Assembly: GCA_035048485.1 (NCBI GenBank)
Contig: CM068589.1
Location: 4,838,501-4,902,500 of the forward strand
From: Pteria penguin
Lineage: Eukaryota; Mollusca; Bivalvia; Pterioida; Pteriidae
Length of the DNA stretch: 64,000 nucleotides
Reading direction: 5' to 3'
Position 1 is the first letter of the stretch. Every line of letters starts with the position of its first letter. The notes under the pieces are model-generated. The model saw nothing but the letters and a program-made list of their open reading frames with translations. It was not told where the DNA came from and did not search any database. Below are positions 1 through 10,900 of this stretch, piece by piece. A program made the translations under genes and the position numbers.

Positions 1-160
1 GGAACCTGAAATACTGGTGTTTATGCCTTTAACTCTATGAGAACCCATAGATGCTAACTACTGAATGAAACCCAAAATGCTGGGTATATTTGGATTAATC
101 GTAGGAACCCGATACACTGGGTTTATATGCCTTTAACTGTATGAGAACCAAGAGATACAA
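1..160. repeat. Two diverged copies of a ~100-bp direct repeat
   Basis: The words TGCCTTTAACT and TATGAGAACC recur about 100 bases apart (near 25-45 and 130-149), each preceded by an ACTGG-TTTAT block. This looks like the right edge of a degenerate tandem repeat that continues to the left of the window. Confidence 0.5.
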
Positions 161-751
161 GATGGCTGAATTGGGGCGTCTATCAGTGTTATGTCTTTAC
201 ACTAAAATAAGTGTAATTAATCCAGCGGACCTATGTAGTCTTGAAACCCAGCAGCGAAATCCAGTTAAAATAACTTTCAATGGAGTTCAAGTCAATAGAC
301 TTAAAAGTACTTTCAGAAGTTGGAATTTAGGTATGCACTCGATAACTGTGAAAAAGGAACTGACTCCAGAACAAATATTTCCGCTTTATATACTAAGAAT
401 GAACCCCATATGGGACCCCCTAAAACAAACACAGAACAAATCGTATAAAAATCCGATAACTCATAAGAGAACCCCGAAGCACACAATGACGTCACACGCC
501 GAAAATCACAAATTAATTTCACATTATGTTATTTCTAAAACATATTCAAACAATCATAATTTCAAGTATTACTTTAACTGTATTCATAGGAATAGTATTA
601 GGCGCCTCGATAGCCTATTTGCACTCATTTGACCCCTGTGGAAATGCCCTTGACTGTCCTTGAATTGACATTAACAAGTGTACCAAATTGAAGAAGAAAT
701 AAACGTACTATAGTAGGTGTATATCTTGACAAGGGTTTATATAGTACAAGA
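161..751. other. Unannotated stretch with an unrecognised 163-codon open frame (141-632, +)
   Basis: The open frame at 141-632 begins inside the degenerate repeat. Its product shows no signal peptide, membrane segment, cysteine pattern or motif that I recognise. A TGACGTCA palindrome (CRE-like) lies near 487. The frame is probably a chance opening, though a single exon of an unknown gene cannot be excluded. Confidence 0.3.
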
Positions 752-958
752 AGCACGAGCGCGGATTGAAGCTGATTAGATAGCTGTCACTTTCATTACA
801 CAGCGCGAGCGTGTACATGTATTCCATCGACAATGACTCAAAGGTATATGTAATGAATTCACATGGCGCGAGCGCGTCTTCAATCTGATTGGTTGATGAA
901 TGACACCTTCAGTACACAGCGCGAGCGCGTATTCCATCGACATTGACTCAGAAACACG
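752..958 (+). repeat. Duplicated ~100-bp module carrying GCGCGAGCG motifs
   Basis: Two adjacent modules share the order GAGCGCG, a GATTG-type block, ACACAGCGCGAGCG, then TATTCCATCGACA-TGACTCA. The second copy has about 85% similarity by eye. The GC-rich words stand out against the AT-rich surroundings. Confidence 0.6.
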
Positions 959-965
959 CGCAACT

Positions 966-1104
966 TAATACAAAAACATCGGATTGAATTTTTTTTCGCG
1001 TGATTGAATGTGATGACCTATGTATGAGTACACTTACTAAAACAAAGAAAATCGGATCGAATTTTTTATCTCGTTGTTGAATGTGATGACTTGTGTATGA
1101 GTTT
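966..1104 (+). repeat. Tandem duplication, ~70-bp unit, two copies
   Basis: Both copies contain ATCGGAT-GAATTTTTT, then TTGAATGTGATGAC, then TGTATGAGT, at about 970-1031 and 1040-1103. A faint third start (TGTAATGTGATGA) follows near 1126. Confidence 0.65.
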
Positions 1105-1204
1105 GAAAATGCTTTAACCGTGTGGTGTAATGTGATGAAGGGGATCTAAATTGTATTTATTTGTTCTACATCAGCTAATAGTTACTTTTCTGAAGATGTG
1201 GATG

Positions 1205-1440
1205 GCCTTTAAAGGGCTATTTTTAGTTCTAAAAAGAACTCAGTGACACCCGCAATTGCGGAGGCCACAAGCAGGACACGAGCGTGTCCGTCTTCTAGCA
1301 GCACGTGAAAGTGCTGCTAGAGGACGAGTAAAAGGAAAATATAAGCCCGGAACGGAGGTTGAGGCTCAGCCGCATATAGAATAGCGAAAGCTTCGCGGGT
1401 TTTCACGGTGTTTCGGCATTCGAAGGGTTTCCGGAAACCA
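1205..1440. other. Hairpin-rich cluster (at least seven inverted repeats in 235 bp)
   Basis: Reading left to right: CCTTTAAAGG (1205-1214); AGTTCT/AGAACT with loop AAAA (1225-1240); perfect palindrome CCGCAATTGCGG (1250-1261); GGACAC/GTGTCC with loop GAGC (1274-1289); a 16-bp stem with loop GTGAAA (1289-1304 with 1311-1326, one G-T pair); a near-palindrome at 1357-1371; GCGAA/TTCGC (1384-1396); and perfect palindrome GGTTTCCGGAAACC (1426-1439). The patch is more GC-rich than its flanks. It could be a structured RNA or part of a mobile element end; no known family was recognised. Confidence 0.6.
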
Positions 1441-2161
1441 GTTCGACCCGTCTTTGGACTATATTGTATGTTTCCTTGACATTTTGGTCGGTGTCTAAAG
1501 CCAGCGGTTTAAAGTTCCAATATTATTCCAGGTTCCTTTTTTAATTCTCTCGTTGCTTATCTTTTAGGTTTAAATCAAGTCTGTATATCATGTTCCTGTA
1601 CATTTTCCTCAGCCATAATTGTTTCTCAAGACTTGGTGTTCGTGTTCAAAGCTGGTGTTTTACCTATTCATTCGTGTATCTTCGTGAAAGACGCAGCAAA
1701 ACATCAGTGGCCATGTCTGAATTGGAGTGTAGATGAATCAGGGACGTTTTCTTGTAATGTGATAAAAGCAAAACGTTTACTGCCCCGCTAACACAACGTG
1801 AGAAACAAGGATTAAGTTAGTCCCATTGCTCATCACTTACAATGAATGTGATGCAGCTCTCTGTACACTGAATATCTATCTCACTACATTAGTTAGATTT
1901 GTCTTTTAATTCGTAACGATGACTCCATAGTCCTACTTTAGTCATGTAAGGAATTAATTCTTTTTTTCCAGCAATGATGCAAGATTACGTCTTTTTCGTG
2001 TGGTATACCTCCATCCAACGAAAAACAAAGTAGATACATTCCTGATCATTTAATTCCTTTCAAACATGAGTCAGGATACGATACACATCTATACATTCAT
2101 GTAAAATCAACCACAGAAAATAGCTGATCTGCCAATGTAAGCCAATCAAAACCAACAGCCA
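1441..2161. other. No gene or repeat seen
   Basis: AT-rich unique sequence between the hairpin cluster and the 46-bp array. No coding frame of note, no simple repeat and no recognisable element in either orientation. Confidence 0.5.
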
Positions 2162-3122
2162 AAAGAAGCACGTGAAACCCGAAATGGAAGTGACAATTAA
2201 TCATCGAGCCAAGATACGCAAGTAAAACCCGAACTGGAAGTCACTATTATTGTCGAGCCAAGATAAACACGTGAAACCCGAACTGGCAGTCACAATCATC
2301 GAGCCAAGATAAGCACGTGAAACCCGAACTGGCAGTCACAATCATCGAGCCAAGATACGCAAGTGAAATCCGAACTGGCAGTCACAATCATCGAGCCAAG
2401 ATACGCAAGTGAAACCCGAACTGGCAGTCACAATTGTCCAGCCAAGATAAGTACGTGAAACCCGAACTGGCAGTCACAATCATCGAGCGAAGATAAGCAC
2501 GTGAAACCCGAAGTGGCAGTCACAATCATCGAGCCAAGATACGCAAGTGAAACCCGAACTGGCAGTCACAATCATCGAGCCAAGATACGCCAATGAAACC
2601 CGAACTGGCAGTCACAATTGTCCAGCCAAGATAAGTACGTGAAACCCGAACTGGCAGTCACAATCATCGAGCGAAGATAAGCACGTGAAACCCGAAGTGG
2701 CAGTCACAATCATCGAGCCAAGATACGCAAGTGAAACCAGAACTGGCAGTCACAATCATCGAGCCAAGATACGCCAATGAAACCCGAACTGGAAGTCACA
2801 ATTGTCGAGCCAAGATAAGCACGTGAAACCCGAACTGGCAGTCACAATCATCGAGCCAAAATAGGCAAGTGAAACCCGAACTGGAAGTCACAATTGTCGA
2901 GCCAAGATAAGCACGTGAAACCCGAACTGGCAGTCACAATCATCGAGCCAAGATAAACACGTGAAACCAGAACTGGCAGTCACAATCATCGAGCCAAAAT
3001 ACGCAAGTAAAACCCGAACTGGAAGTCACAATTGTCGAGCCAAGATAAGCACGTGAAATCCGAACTGGCAGTCACAATCATCGAGCCAAGATAAGCAAGT
3101 GAAACCCTAAGTGGAAGTCAAT
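2162..3122 (+). repeat. 46-bp minisatellite, ~21 copies, with 184-bp higher-order repeat
   Basis: The unit contains GTGAAACCCGAACTGGCAGT, then CACAATCATCGAGCC and AAGATA. Units differ in the block before GTGAAAC (ACGCAA versus AGCAC, the latter forming a CACGTG E-box palindrome). A run of four unit types repeats exactly after 184 bases: the block at 2431 recurs at 2615. Not multiple of three and not coding. Confidence 0.95.
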
Positions 3123-3705
3123 TCACAAGCTAGCGCACAGGTAGAATGGCGCGTAGGAATATCTAACAGAACGTTTTCTAAACAAGATTACTTCATTTAC
3201 TAAACATTATTTGCATAATAACATGGTATTTATACGATATTAGTTCATTCGTTGGAACGTTATATGTTATCATCCCACGGTCCCTTTGAACCAATATTAT
3301 GCAGTATATGCACAGCCACTGTAATTGCCTGAGATGAAGCTCTCAAGACCTATGTTGTTTATTTCTGTATGAATTACATTGATCGGTGACGTCATTACGC
3401 CCCATATCTGATCCACTTTTCAGCACAGAAAGCGATGTTTGGCAGGCTTCTGATTGTTATTATTATGGCGCCATAATGAAATGTGCAACATTGCCAGTCT
3501 TGCGTGACGTCATGAAAGTCGTATTTTGCGCTAAAGTGCTTGACATTCGACGACAGTATGTCATTCTGGATAAACGTAACGTTGTCGTGGGACACCAGTT
3601 GTTTCTTTCAATATATAACTTCACTCCGAAATGATTTGCTGATGTAGTTTAAGAATAGGAAATGGAAGTTCCCAGTATGATATTTTGGCGTTGAAAGCGC
3701 ATATA
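3123..3705. other. Unique stretch with CRE-like sites and a 16-bp palindrome
   Basis: A perfect palindrome ATTATGGCGCCATAAT lies at 3462-3477. Full TGACGTCA sites occur near 3387 and 3503, with another near 3895. An 82-codon frame (3386-3634) overlaps these and has no recognisable feature. No gene is called. Confidence 0.45.
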
Positions 3706-4039
3706 TATAGATAAGTGTCTTATTTTGTGTTTTCGTGCAGGAATGAATTACAATGTCTGATGCATTTATGAGTTATAATGCGCTAACGCGCATTATATCT
3801 AATAAATGCATCAGCCATTGTAATGGAAGGTACCGTCCGTTAAGCGGTGCTTGTGTATTATCAGTAAGCAACATCGATTGGATTTAGCAAACTTATGACG
3901 TCACAATAACTTATCATTGTTCTTTATGTCATTTTTGTGGGAATATGTTTTAATTCCTCTCTAACTACTAGGACCGTAGTCTCTCGGCATCTCTCATTCA
4001 TTCTTGCATGAAAACACAAAATAAGACACTTAATCTATA
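3706..4039. mobile_element. Foldback (nested inverted-repeat) element
   Basis: Outer arms 3706-3746 and 3998-4039 are inverted copies of each other (about 38 of 42 positions; the shared core includes GTGTCTTATTTTGTGTTTTC). Just inside the left arm is a second hairpin, 3748-3783 with 3788-3823, a 36-bp stem with few mismatches and a 4-base loop (TAAC). About 175 bases between the inner hairpin and right arm are unpaired. No open frame and no clear target duplication. Best read as a non-autonomous foldback or MITE-like element. Confidence 0.7.
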
Positions 4040-4299
4040 AGTACTAACGTAGTGTGCACATATGTTTGAAGCGAATAAACACTACTGAATATACGGAATA
4101 AAATAAACTAAACTGATCATAGGTTTTCCTGATGTGAAACCGATTACATTGAAAAAGGAGCAGGAAGTAAAACTGCATGAAAGATAAATCTCCGAAATTC
4201 ATAAACTCTCCCAAAATTCCTTAAGAGTTATCCTTCGTTTTAGATTATGTAGATTTAAATGTCCGACGTAAATCTATTAAACTTTGTTAACCTGCCATT
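4040..4299. other. No feature seen
   Basis: AT-rich sequence between the foldback element and the first SINE relic. Confidence 0.4.
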
Positions 4300-4445
4300 G
4301 AATTACTTTTTTTTCTGTTTTATCGCTCCATGGAAGCAGGAGGTAACTTTGACAAAGTGGCGCAATCTGGGAATCAAACCCGGATCGTCGGCGCCGCAAA
4401 CAAACAAACGCTTATATTAATTAACCACTACGCCAAGCCTGCCAC
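4300..4445 (-). mobile_element. tRNA-derived SINE, type B
   Basis: On the minus strand the copy reads GGCGTAGTGGTTAA (A-box-like), then CGGGTTTGATTCCC (B-box, complement at 4370-4384), then the type B body with ACCTCCTGCTTCCATGGAGC. The three neighbouring relics at 4608 and 5065 and those at 43250, 43405 and 47462 share this body. Promoter boxes are recognisable but altered, so the copy is probably old. Confidence 0.75.
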
Positions 4446-4487
4446 TGTATAATTATGTATCCTTATTCATTTCCATAGAAGATTTTT

Positions 4488-4585
4488 ATGCATACAGTTC
4501 ACCTATTCAGTAATCGCCAGTGAATAGTGGTTCAATATCACAAAAGTGCATGCATACCATTCCCCTATTCAGTAACCGCCAGTTT
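4488..4585 (+). repeat. 60-bp tandem duplication
   Basis: TGCATAC, CCTATTCAGTAA and CGCCAGT occur in the same order at about 4490-4522 and 4550-4582, giving a 60-bp offset. Confidence 0.65.
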
Positions 4586-4607
4586 TTAATGTAAAAGTTG
4601 TTGATGG

Positions 4608-4722
4608 GTGTTTTACGTCGCCTCCAACATTCCTTTTTCAATTATATCGCGACACTGAAGCAGGAGGTATCCAACCATTTCAATATATCTGAGAATCGCA
4701 CCCTGATCGTCAGCACTACAAA
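4608..4722 (-). mobile_element. SINE type B relic with intact 3' end
   Basis: The minus strand reads a decayed B-box-like region, then ACCTCCTGCTTC, GTGTCGCGATATAATTG and the 3' end GGAGGCGACGTAAAACAC. The plus-strand start TTTTACGTCGCC marks the SINE tail. The tRNA-like head is poorly preserved. Confidence 0.7.
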
Positions 4723-4763
4723 ATAAATGTTTTACACTTAAATATAAGCTACTCATACTGTTA

Positions 4764-5052
4764 GAGGAAATCGGAGGGTTGATAGCGGTTCTCTTTCATC
4801 TAGTGGTAGAGGAAATCGGTTGGTTGATAGCGGTTCTCTCTCATCTAGTGGTAAAGGAAATCGGTTGGTTGAGAGCGGTTCTCTTTCATCTAGTGGTAGA
4901 GGAAATCGGTGGGTTGATAGCGGTTCTCTTTCATCTAGTGGTAGAGGAAATCGGTTGGTTGATAGCGGTTTTCTTTCATCTAGTGGTAGAGGAAATCGGA
5001 GGGTTGATAGCGGTTCTCTTTCATCTAGTGGTAGAGGAAATCGGTTGGTGGA
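4764..5052 (+). repeat. 45-bp minisatellite, ~6.4 copies
   Basis: The unit runs from GAGGAAATCGGTTGG through TTGATAGCGGTTCTC to TTTCATCTAGTGGTA. Starts fall at 4764, 4809, 4854, 4899, 4944, 4989 and 5034. As 45 is divisible by three, two plus-strand frames remain open (4779-5108 and 4820-5083) and would give 15-residue repeats. Nothing suggests they are translated. SINE relics lie on both sides. Confidence 0.95.
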
Positions 5053-5064
5053 TCAGTTTTCTTT

Positions 5065-5175
5065 TCTCCATTTTCAGTCATAGAAACAGGAGGTTAACAA
5101 CTTCGTAACCGCAATCTGTAAGTCAAATCCGGATTGTTTAAACTGTTGTCAACTTCCTACCCTAGGCACTACACA
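5065..5175 (-). mobile_element. Degenerate SINE type B relic
   Basis: GAAACAGGAGGTTAAC followed by CCGCAATCTG and CAAATCCGGATTG matches the minus-strand body and B-box region of the copies at 4300 and 4608, with many substitutions. Confidence 0.5.
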
Positions 5176-5244
5176 CATACCTTCCCACTCTTTCGGATCT
5201 CCTACAATAGGCCCATAGGGGATCGAGCTCAGTTCCTCAGTCTT

Positions 5245-6722
5245 CATTATAACATTCCTGTCATAAAATAATTACATTTTTCATAAATGATATTAAATTA
5301 TAACATTCCTCTTAAATAATATCATAGTAAAATACTCCTCAAAAATTATTAAATTATATTGTAATATTCCTCTTAGATGGTATCATATTATATCATTCCT
5401 CCTAGATGGTATCATATTATATCATTCCTCTTAGATGGTATCATATGATAACATTCCTCTTAGATGGTATCATATTATAACATTCCTCTTAGATGGTATC
5501 ATATTATAACATTCCTCTTAGATGGTGTCATATTATAACATTCCTCTTAGATGGTATCATATTATAACATTCCTCTTAGATGGTATCATATTATAACATT
5601 CCTCTTAGATGGTATCATATTATAACATTCCTCTTAAATGGTATCATATTATATCATTCCTATTAGATGGTATCATATTATAACCTTCCTCTTAGATGGT
5701 ATCATATTATAACCTTCTTCTTAGATGGTATCATATTATAACATTCCTCATAGATGGTATCACATTATATCATTCCTCCTAGATGGTATCATATTATATC
5801 ATTCCTCTTAGATGGTATCATATTATAACCTTCCTTTTAGATGATATCATATTATATCATTCCTCTTAGATGATATCATATTATAACATTCCTCTTAGAT
5901 GGTGTCATATTATAACATTCCTCTTAGATGGTATCATATTATATCATTCCTCCTAGATGGTATCATATTATATCATTCCTCTAAGATGGTATCATATTAT
6001 ATCATTCCTCGTAGATGGTGTCATATTATAACATTCCTCTTAGATGGTATCATATTATAACATTCCTCTTAGATGGTATCATATTATAACACTTTTCTCT
6101 TAGATGGTATCATATTATAACATTCCTCTTAGATGGTATCATATTATATCATCCCTCTTAGATGATATCATATTATAACATTCCTCTTAGATGGTATCAT
6201 ATTATAACATTCCTCTTAGATGGTGTCATATTATATCATTCCTCTTAGATGGTATCATATTATAACATTCGTCTTAGATGGTATCATATTATAACATTCC
6301 TCTTAGATGGTGTCATATTATATCATTCCTCTTAGATGGTATCATATTATAACATTCGTCTTAGATGATATCATATTATAACATTCCTCTTAGATGGTAT
6401 CATATTATATCATTCCTCTTAGATGGTATCATATTATATCATTCCTCTTAGATGGTATCATATTATAACATTCGTCTTAGATGATATCATATTATAACAT
6501 TCCTCTTAGATGATATCATATTATATCATTCCTCTTAGATGGTATCATATTATAACATTCGTCTTAGATGGTATCATATTATAACATTCCTCTTAGATGG
6601 TGTCATATTATATCATTCCTCTTAGATGGTATCATATTGTAACATTCTTCTTAGATGATATCATATTATAACCTTCCTCTTACATGGTATCATATTATAA
6701 CATTCCTCTTAGAAGGTATCAT
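5245..6722 (+). repeat. 29-bp AT-rich minisatellite, ~50 copies
   Basis: The unit is built from CATTCCTCTTAGATGG and TATCATATTATAA. The first ~120 bases are degenerate and copies become regular from about 5370. Units alternate between TAACATTCC and TATCATTCC forms and between GGTATC and GGTGTC forms, with local blocks repeating. Non-coding. Confidence 0.97.
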
Positions 6723-7214
6723 GATTAATCTCATGTCATTAAGTAGCAGTGCATAGTTTTGGAGTATGGTTATCGTTATTTTTATTGCGACAAAACATAC
6801 TTTATATCATGCAATTCTCTCTTATCAATAATATTTTGTTCTAAAAAAATAAAGGTGATTTAGATAGATTCTTGAATGTGACTGATTTAATCAACTTAGA
6901 GCTAGATTACTTAAAAGTGGTCCTGTTAGTACATATCCTCCTTTTAATGGTGTTTAGTGCTATACAAGTGCTACTCACCGGTACACATGTGAAACTGCAA
7001 CACAGCAGGAAATCAGAAGACCATTTGTATCAATCTTGATAAATGCATGTACATATACCCAAAAAGCACATTGTTTTGGCAATTTTGTTTGGCATGGGCA
7101 GTATCCTATTATTTGCACCGGAAAATAAATATTAACATTGTATGTAATAATTGATCTCAACTTGCATTGATTCAAATACATTTTTTCATTACTTTCCATT
7201 TCGTTTATTCCATT
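6723..7214. other. No gene seen
   Basis: AT-rich unique sequence. An 87-codon minus-strand frame (6975-7238) overlaps the inverted repeat on its right and has no recognisable features. Confidence 0.4.
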
Positions 7215-7306
7215 CATGTGTCTTTTACTAACTTTCAAATTTTACTAATTCTTAGAGCTCACTTATAACTTAGTAAAATTTGAAAGTCAGCAAAACTGAG
7301 ACACAT
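7215..7306. repeat. Inverted repeat with a perfect 18-bp core
   Basis: ACTTTCAAATTTTACTAA (7231-7248) is exactly inverted at 7270-7287, with a 21-base loop. Outside this, CATGTGTCT on the left (near 7215) matches AGACACATG on the right with a small offset, extending the arms imperfectly to ~34 bp. A stem-loop or a small foldback relic. Confidence 0.75.
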
Positions 7307-7872
7307 GGAAACCATTCTAGGGTGGTATAATGGGAAAACACTTTGGTGTTTTTTAACCATAAATAGCCCATGGATAGCTCTATAATCAAACGGTTATATC
7401 TACGCATATCTAAAATTATATTCCATCAGAGGATGGAAGGTTTTCATAGCCTAAATGTAAGGTCTGTGGAACACGGACAATACTCCCTTCTCAATAGGCG
7501 CACTGCCGCAGTTATGGTTACGAATCAAGGTGATAATATTTATTGTACACCTAACCCGACTAATTCCACTTTTATTCACAGGAGAGGTAATAACACGGGA
7601 GATAACTCCTAAGGATCAACTTATCTTATAAAGGCGAGAGATATTGAATTTAAGTGGCGGCTTCTATTGATCTATTGATCATATGAAAGTCCGTGATCAC
7701 GTGACCGTCATGAACTTACTGATAATAAGACACTGTTTTATTTCTCTGCTTGGGATCAGTAAGTTTTGATATGAGGAGTGTGTTGCAGAGCTTTCAAGTT
7801 CTGGGATAAGGTAAGAGAACACCTTCGTTTTAGAGAACAGTTGAATACAAATTCGCAGGAGGCAAGACAGAT
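7307..7872. other. Unique stretch, no gene seen
   Basis: An 80-codon frame (7370-7612, +) is present but has no recognisable motif or flanking splice context that I could support. Confidence 0.35.
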
Positions 7873-7903
7873 GGGGGGAAGTGGGGAAGGGGGGGGGGGT
7901 GGC
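7873..7903 (+). other. G-quadruplex-type G-tract cluster
   Basis: Six, four and about eleven Gs separated by short AAGT and AA spacers, then TGG. The long run can supply two tracts, so four runs of three or more Gs are available. Confidence 0.6.
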
Positions 7904-9775
7904 TAAGATGAATTATTAAAGACATGATCTATTTTCAACGGTCTATGTTTGATAATCAGCCAAACCAACCCCATTCCCAACATACTATGTCTATGGAGAC
8001 TCACTGCTGTCTCTAACCTTCTGGGATATTGGGTTGTAAGTTTGTTTGAGACACTATTTTAAACTCGCTAGCATATTTAGGATAATGGTATGGTGTGGAC
8101 GCTAGAGTCTCCAGTAGCCTCTGTAGTTTGCCTATTACCTTTCTTGAGCCATGATGGTGGTTCTAATGCCACATGGTCTCGCCGCTGACCTCTAGGATTC
8201 CGTGAACGCCACACAGTATTAGACTGTGTGTGGTCACGTTGACACGGTATCGGCCTCACCAGTATTTTAATGTTGAAACGTTTTGCCATCTATGTGTCAT
8301 GTGTTCTCTGTCTTGTGTTGTCTTTATTACATAATTTAGTAATATCAATTATTCAGAACGTGATACATCGTATTAGTGGTTTTAGTTCAAAACAGAAAGA
8401 AATTGTTACCCATCGGTTGTAATGTAATTATGCAATAAATGAATAATATTGGATTGTTCGATGCTTACTTAAGATTTAGTCAGAGAAATATAAGGTGGGC
8501 CCGTAAACTGGTTAACAACACCAATTGATTGACTATTGTCGTATCAAATGACCGTTTTAAGCCGGTATTTTTTAAATATTTGCATCGATATATTTTTAGA
8601 TGTCCTTAAATTTGTTTTGTCATATTGCTTATTATATATTTTCTTCTTCCTTCCAATACTGCTATGAGTACTGGTATATGTAATGTTATATTTTTATATT
8701 TATATTTTTGCTCATAATTATTTTGTACTTCATGATCTATTTTTGGCTTTGAGCATAACTGAAAAGAAATGCTCATAATAATGTTCTTACGATTATTAAA
8801 ACACATTGCTTTCGATTTTACAAGACATCCAGTTCTAAAGGAATAGATAGTCCAAAGTGGTAATACTGATATTTAGTGGACAGATACCGCGATATTTTTG
8901 GCGCTCTTTTGTTGATGTATCAAAAAAGATTAAAGAACAAAGTGGTAGAAATTACGAAGATAGATATCCCAGCCAATCACATGACGGAATCCGCCCCAGG
9001 AAAGCAAAATAGAAATATATATACATATAGAATTCCACAATAATATTTGATGACATTGTAAACATATCCGGGTTCAAATTCTGCTCTGGGCAAAGGAAAA
9101 GTTTCTTTGGTCGTAGATCCATATTATTTTTTTTTTGGCCCTTTCTCTTGTAGCCGTATAACTAATACTACCTGGATGTGACGTAATCTAACAATGAAAC
9201 AAACGATAAAACATTAGCACCAATATACACACTCCTGTGTCCTCTATGATTCTGTCGCACATTTCACAATAAAAGTACATTAAAGTGTTCTCTGTGGGAG
9301 TGCTACTATGTCTGGTAAAAAGAAGGGTTCGCGCCTACCGCCAAGTGGCTTCTCCAGGCGGCGTGTAAGGTTAATCAGCCTACAAAACATTATAAATCTC
9401 CGCGGTAGAATACAGTGCATCAATGCCGACACGTTTATGGGATGTGAATGATGAAGTATGAGGAATGCAGCTCCTTGAGCGGTTTCCTCAAGTGTTTACA
9501 CTACCAATGGCGATCTGTAGTTAAGTGCTACACACACTATGTCAACCTAAGAATGGCGCAATCTGGAATCAGGTCAGGTAACACTAAATTGCATGTTAAA
9601 ATCCTATCCCTTTTTTCAAGTTATATAGTTTCTGTGGTGCCAGTTTCTATCGTGTTTTGTATATGGAAATCAACGAATCTACATTGACGTAGATACTATC
9701 AATTCTTCAATTCATAAATGCAAATAAAGCTGCAGGGTGGATTCAGGATTTGTTGGTTGTGGGTATTTACGAAAA
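7904..9775. other. Unique AT-rich stretch with one small hairpin; no gene seen
   Basis: A stem CACACAGT/ACTGTGTG with a 5-base loop lies at 8210-8230, extended imperfectly to GTGA/TCAC at 8202-8238. A possible relic B-box (GGGTTCAAATTCTG) is near 9070. Short frames at 8077-8289 (-), 8606-8806 (-), 9309-9450 (+) and 9448-9687 (+) show nothing recognisable. Confidence 0.4.
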
Positions 9776-9852
9776 GTCTGGGGATCTGGGGGCCGGTGAA
9801 GCCCTGATTAGGGTTCAGGGGCGTAGCTCGAAGCTCCCTGAAGCTTTTACAT
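9776..9852 (+). repeat. GC-rich dispersed-repeat fragment
   Basis: The motifs CTGGGGATCTGGGGGCCGG, AGGGGCGTAGCTCGAAGCTCC and GAAGCTTTT resemble a GC-rich interspersed repeat that I associate with marine invertebrate genomes. Only one short copy is seen here, so family membership rests on recollection. Confidence 0.35.
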
Positions 9853-10128
9853 TTCCTCCAGTATGAAGGTTCAAAGCCAAACCCATGTAAATAACCGTTA
9901 CTGATATAAAACTATTATCTGTTTCGAACTTCTTTCAAAATCCGACTTACGTCACTGCAATATACATGTATATTAGAAATCCACTAAGATCAACAGAATA
10001 CTATAGTGTCATAAAGAGGGCATGTTACAGACAATACAGGCTTGGTCCGTAGGAATGGTAACCATGACTCCATTGTTTCCTACAAATATTACCAGTCTTT
10101 TACCTGTCCACGTGGCATATAATGTTGG
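9853..10128. other. No feature seen
   Basis: Unique sequence leading into the 52-bp array. Confidence 0.35.
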
Positions 10129-10876
10129 ACTTTATCAATACACAGGTGAACTGACACCAGACAGTCGTACACCAGATACCAATACACAGATTATATGGTG
10201 GACTGACACCAGACAGTCGTACACCAGATATCAATACACAGGTTATATGGTGGACTGACACCAGACATTCGTACACCAGACACCAATACACAGGTTATAT
10301 GGTGGACTGACATCAGACATTCGTACACCAGACACCAATACACAGGTTATATGGTGGACTGACACCAGACATTCGTACACCAGACACCAATACACTGATT
10401 ATAAGGTGGACTGACACCAGACAGTCGTACACCAGACACCAATACACAGGTTATATGGTGGACTGACACCACCAGACAGTCGTACACCAGACATCAATAC
10501 ACATGTTATAAGGTGGACTGACACCAGACATTCGTACACCAGACACCAATACACAGGTTATTTGGTGGACTGACACCAGACAGTCGTAGACCAGATACCA
10601 ATACACAGGTAATATGGATACACAGGTTATATGGTGGACTGACACCAGACATTCGTACACCAGATACCAATACACAGATTATACGGTGAACTGACACCAG
10701 GCAGTCGTACACCAGACACCAATACACATGTTATAAGGTGGACTGACACCAGACATTCGTACACCAAATACCAATACACAGTTTATAATGTGGACTGACA
10801 CCAGACAGTCGTACACCAGTTACCAATACCCAGGTTATATGGTGCACTGACATTAGACATTCGTACACCAGATCAT
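10129..10876 (+). repeat. 52-bp minisatellite, ~14 copies
   Basis: The unit contains GGTGGACTGACACCAGACA, then TTCGTACACCAGA and CACCAATACACAGGTTATAT. ATTCGTACACC recurs exactly 52 bases apart (10267, 10319). A ~20-bp partial duplication of GGATACACAGG sits near 10605-10625. Short minus-strand frames here are array by-products. Confidence 0.95.
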
Positions 10877-10900
10877 CGTAGGTAAACTTCTCAGAGAACA

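Noticed and set aside
141..632. 163-codon open frame as a gene
   Set aside because: It starts within a degenerate repeat, has no recognisable domain, signal or splice context, and a frame of this length can arise by chance in 64 kb.
4764..6722. CRISPR array
   Set aside because: Repeats are head-to-tail without unique spacers, and the window is eukaryotic.
9309..9450. Short basic peptide (MSGKKKGS start)
   Set aside because: Only 46-48 codons; the start loosely recalls histone-like tails but nothing after it matches a histone.
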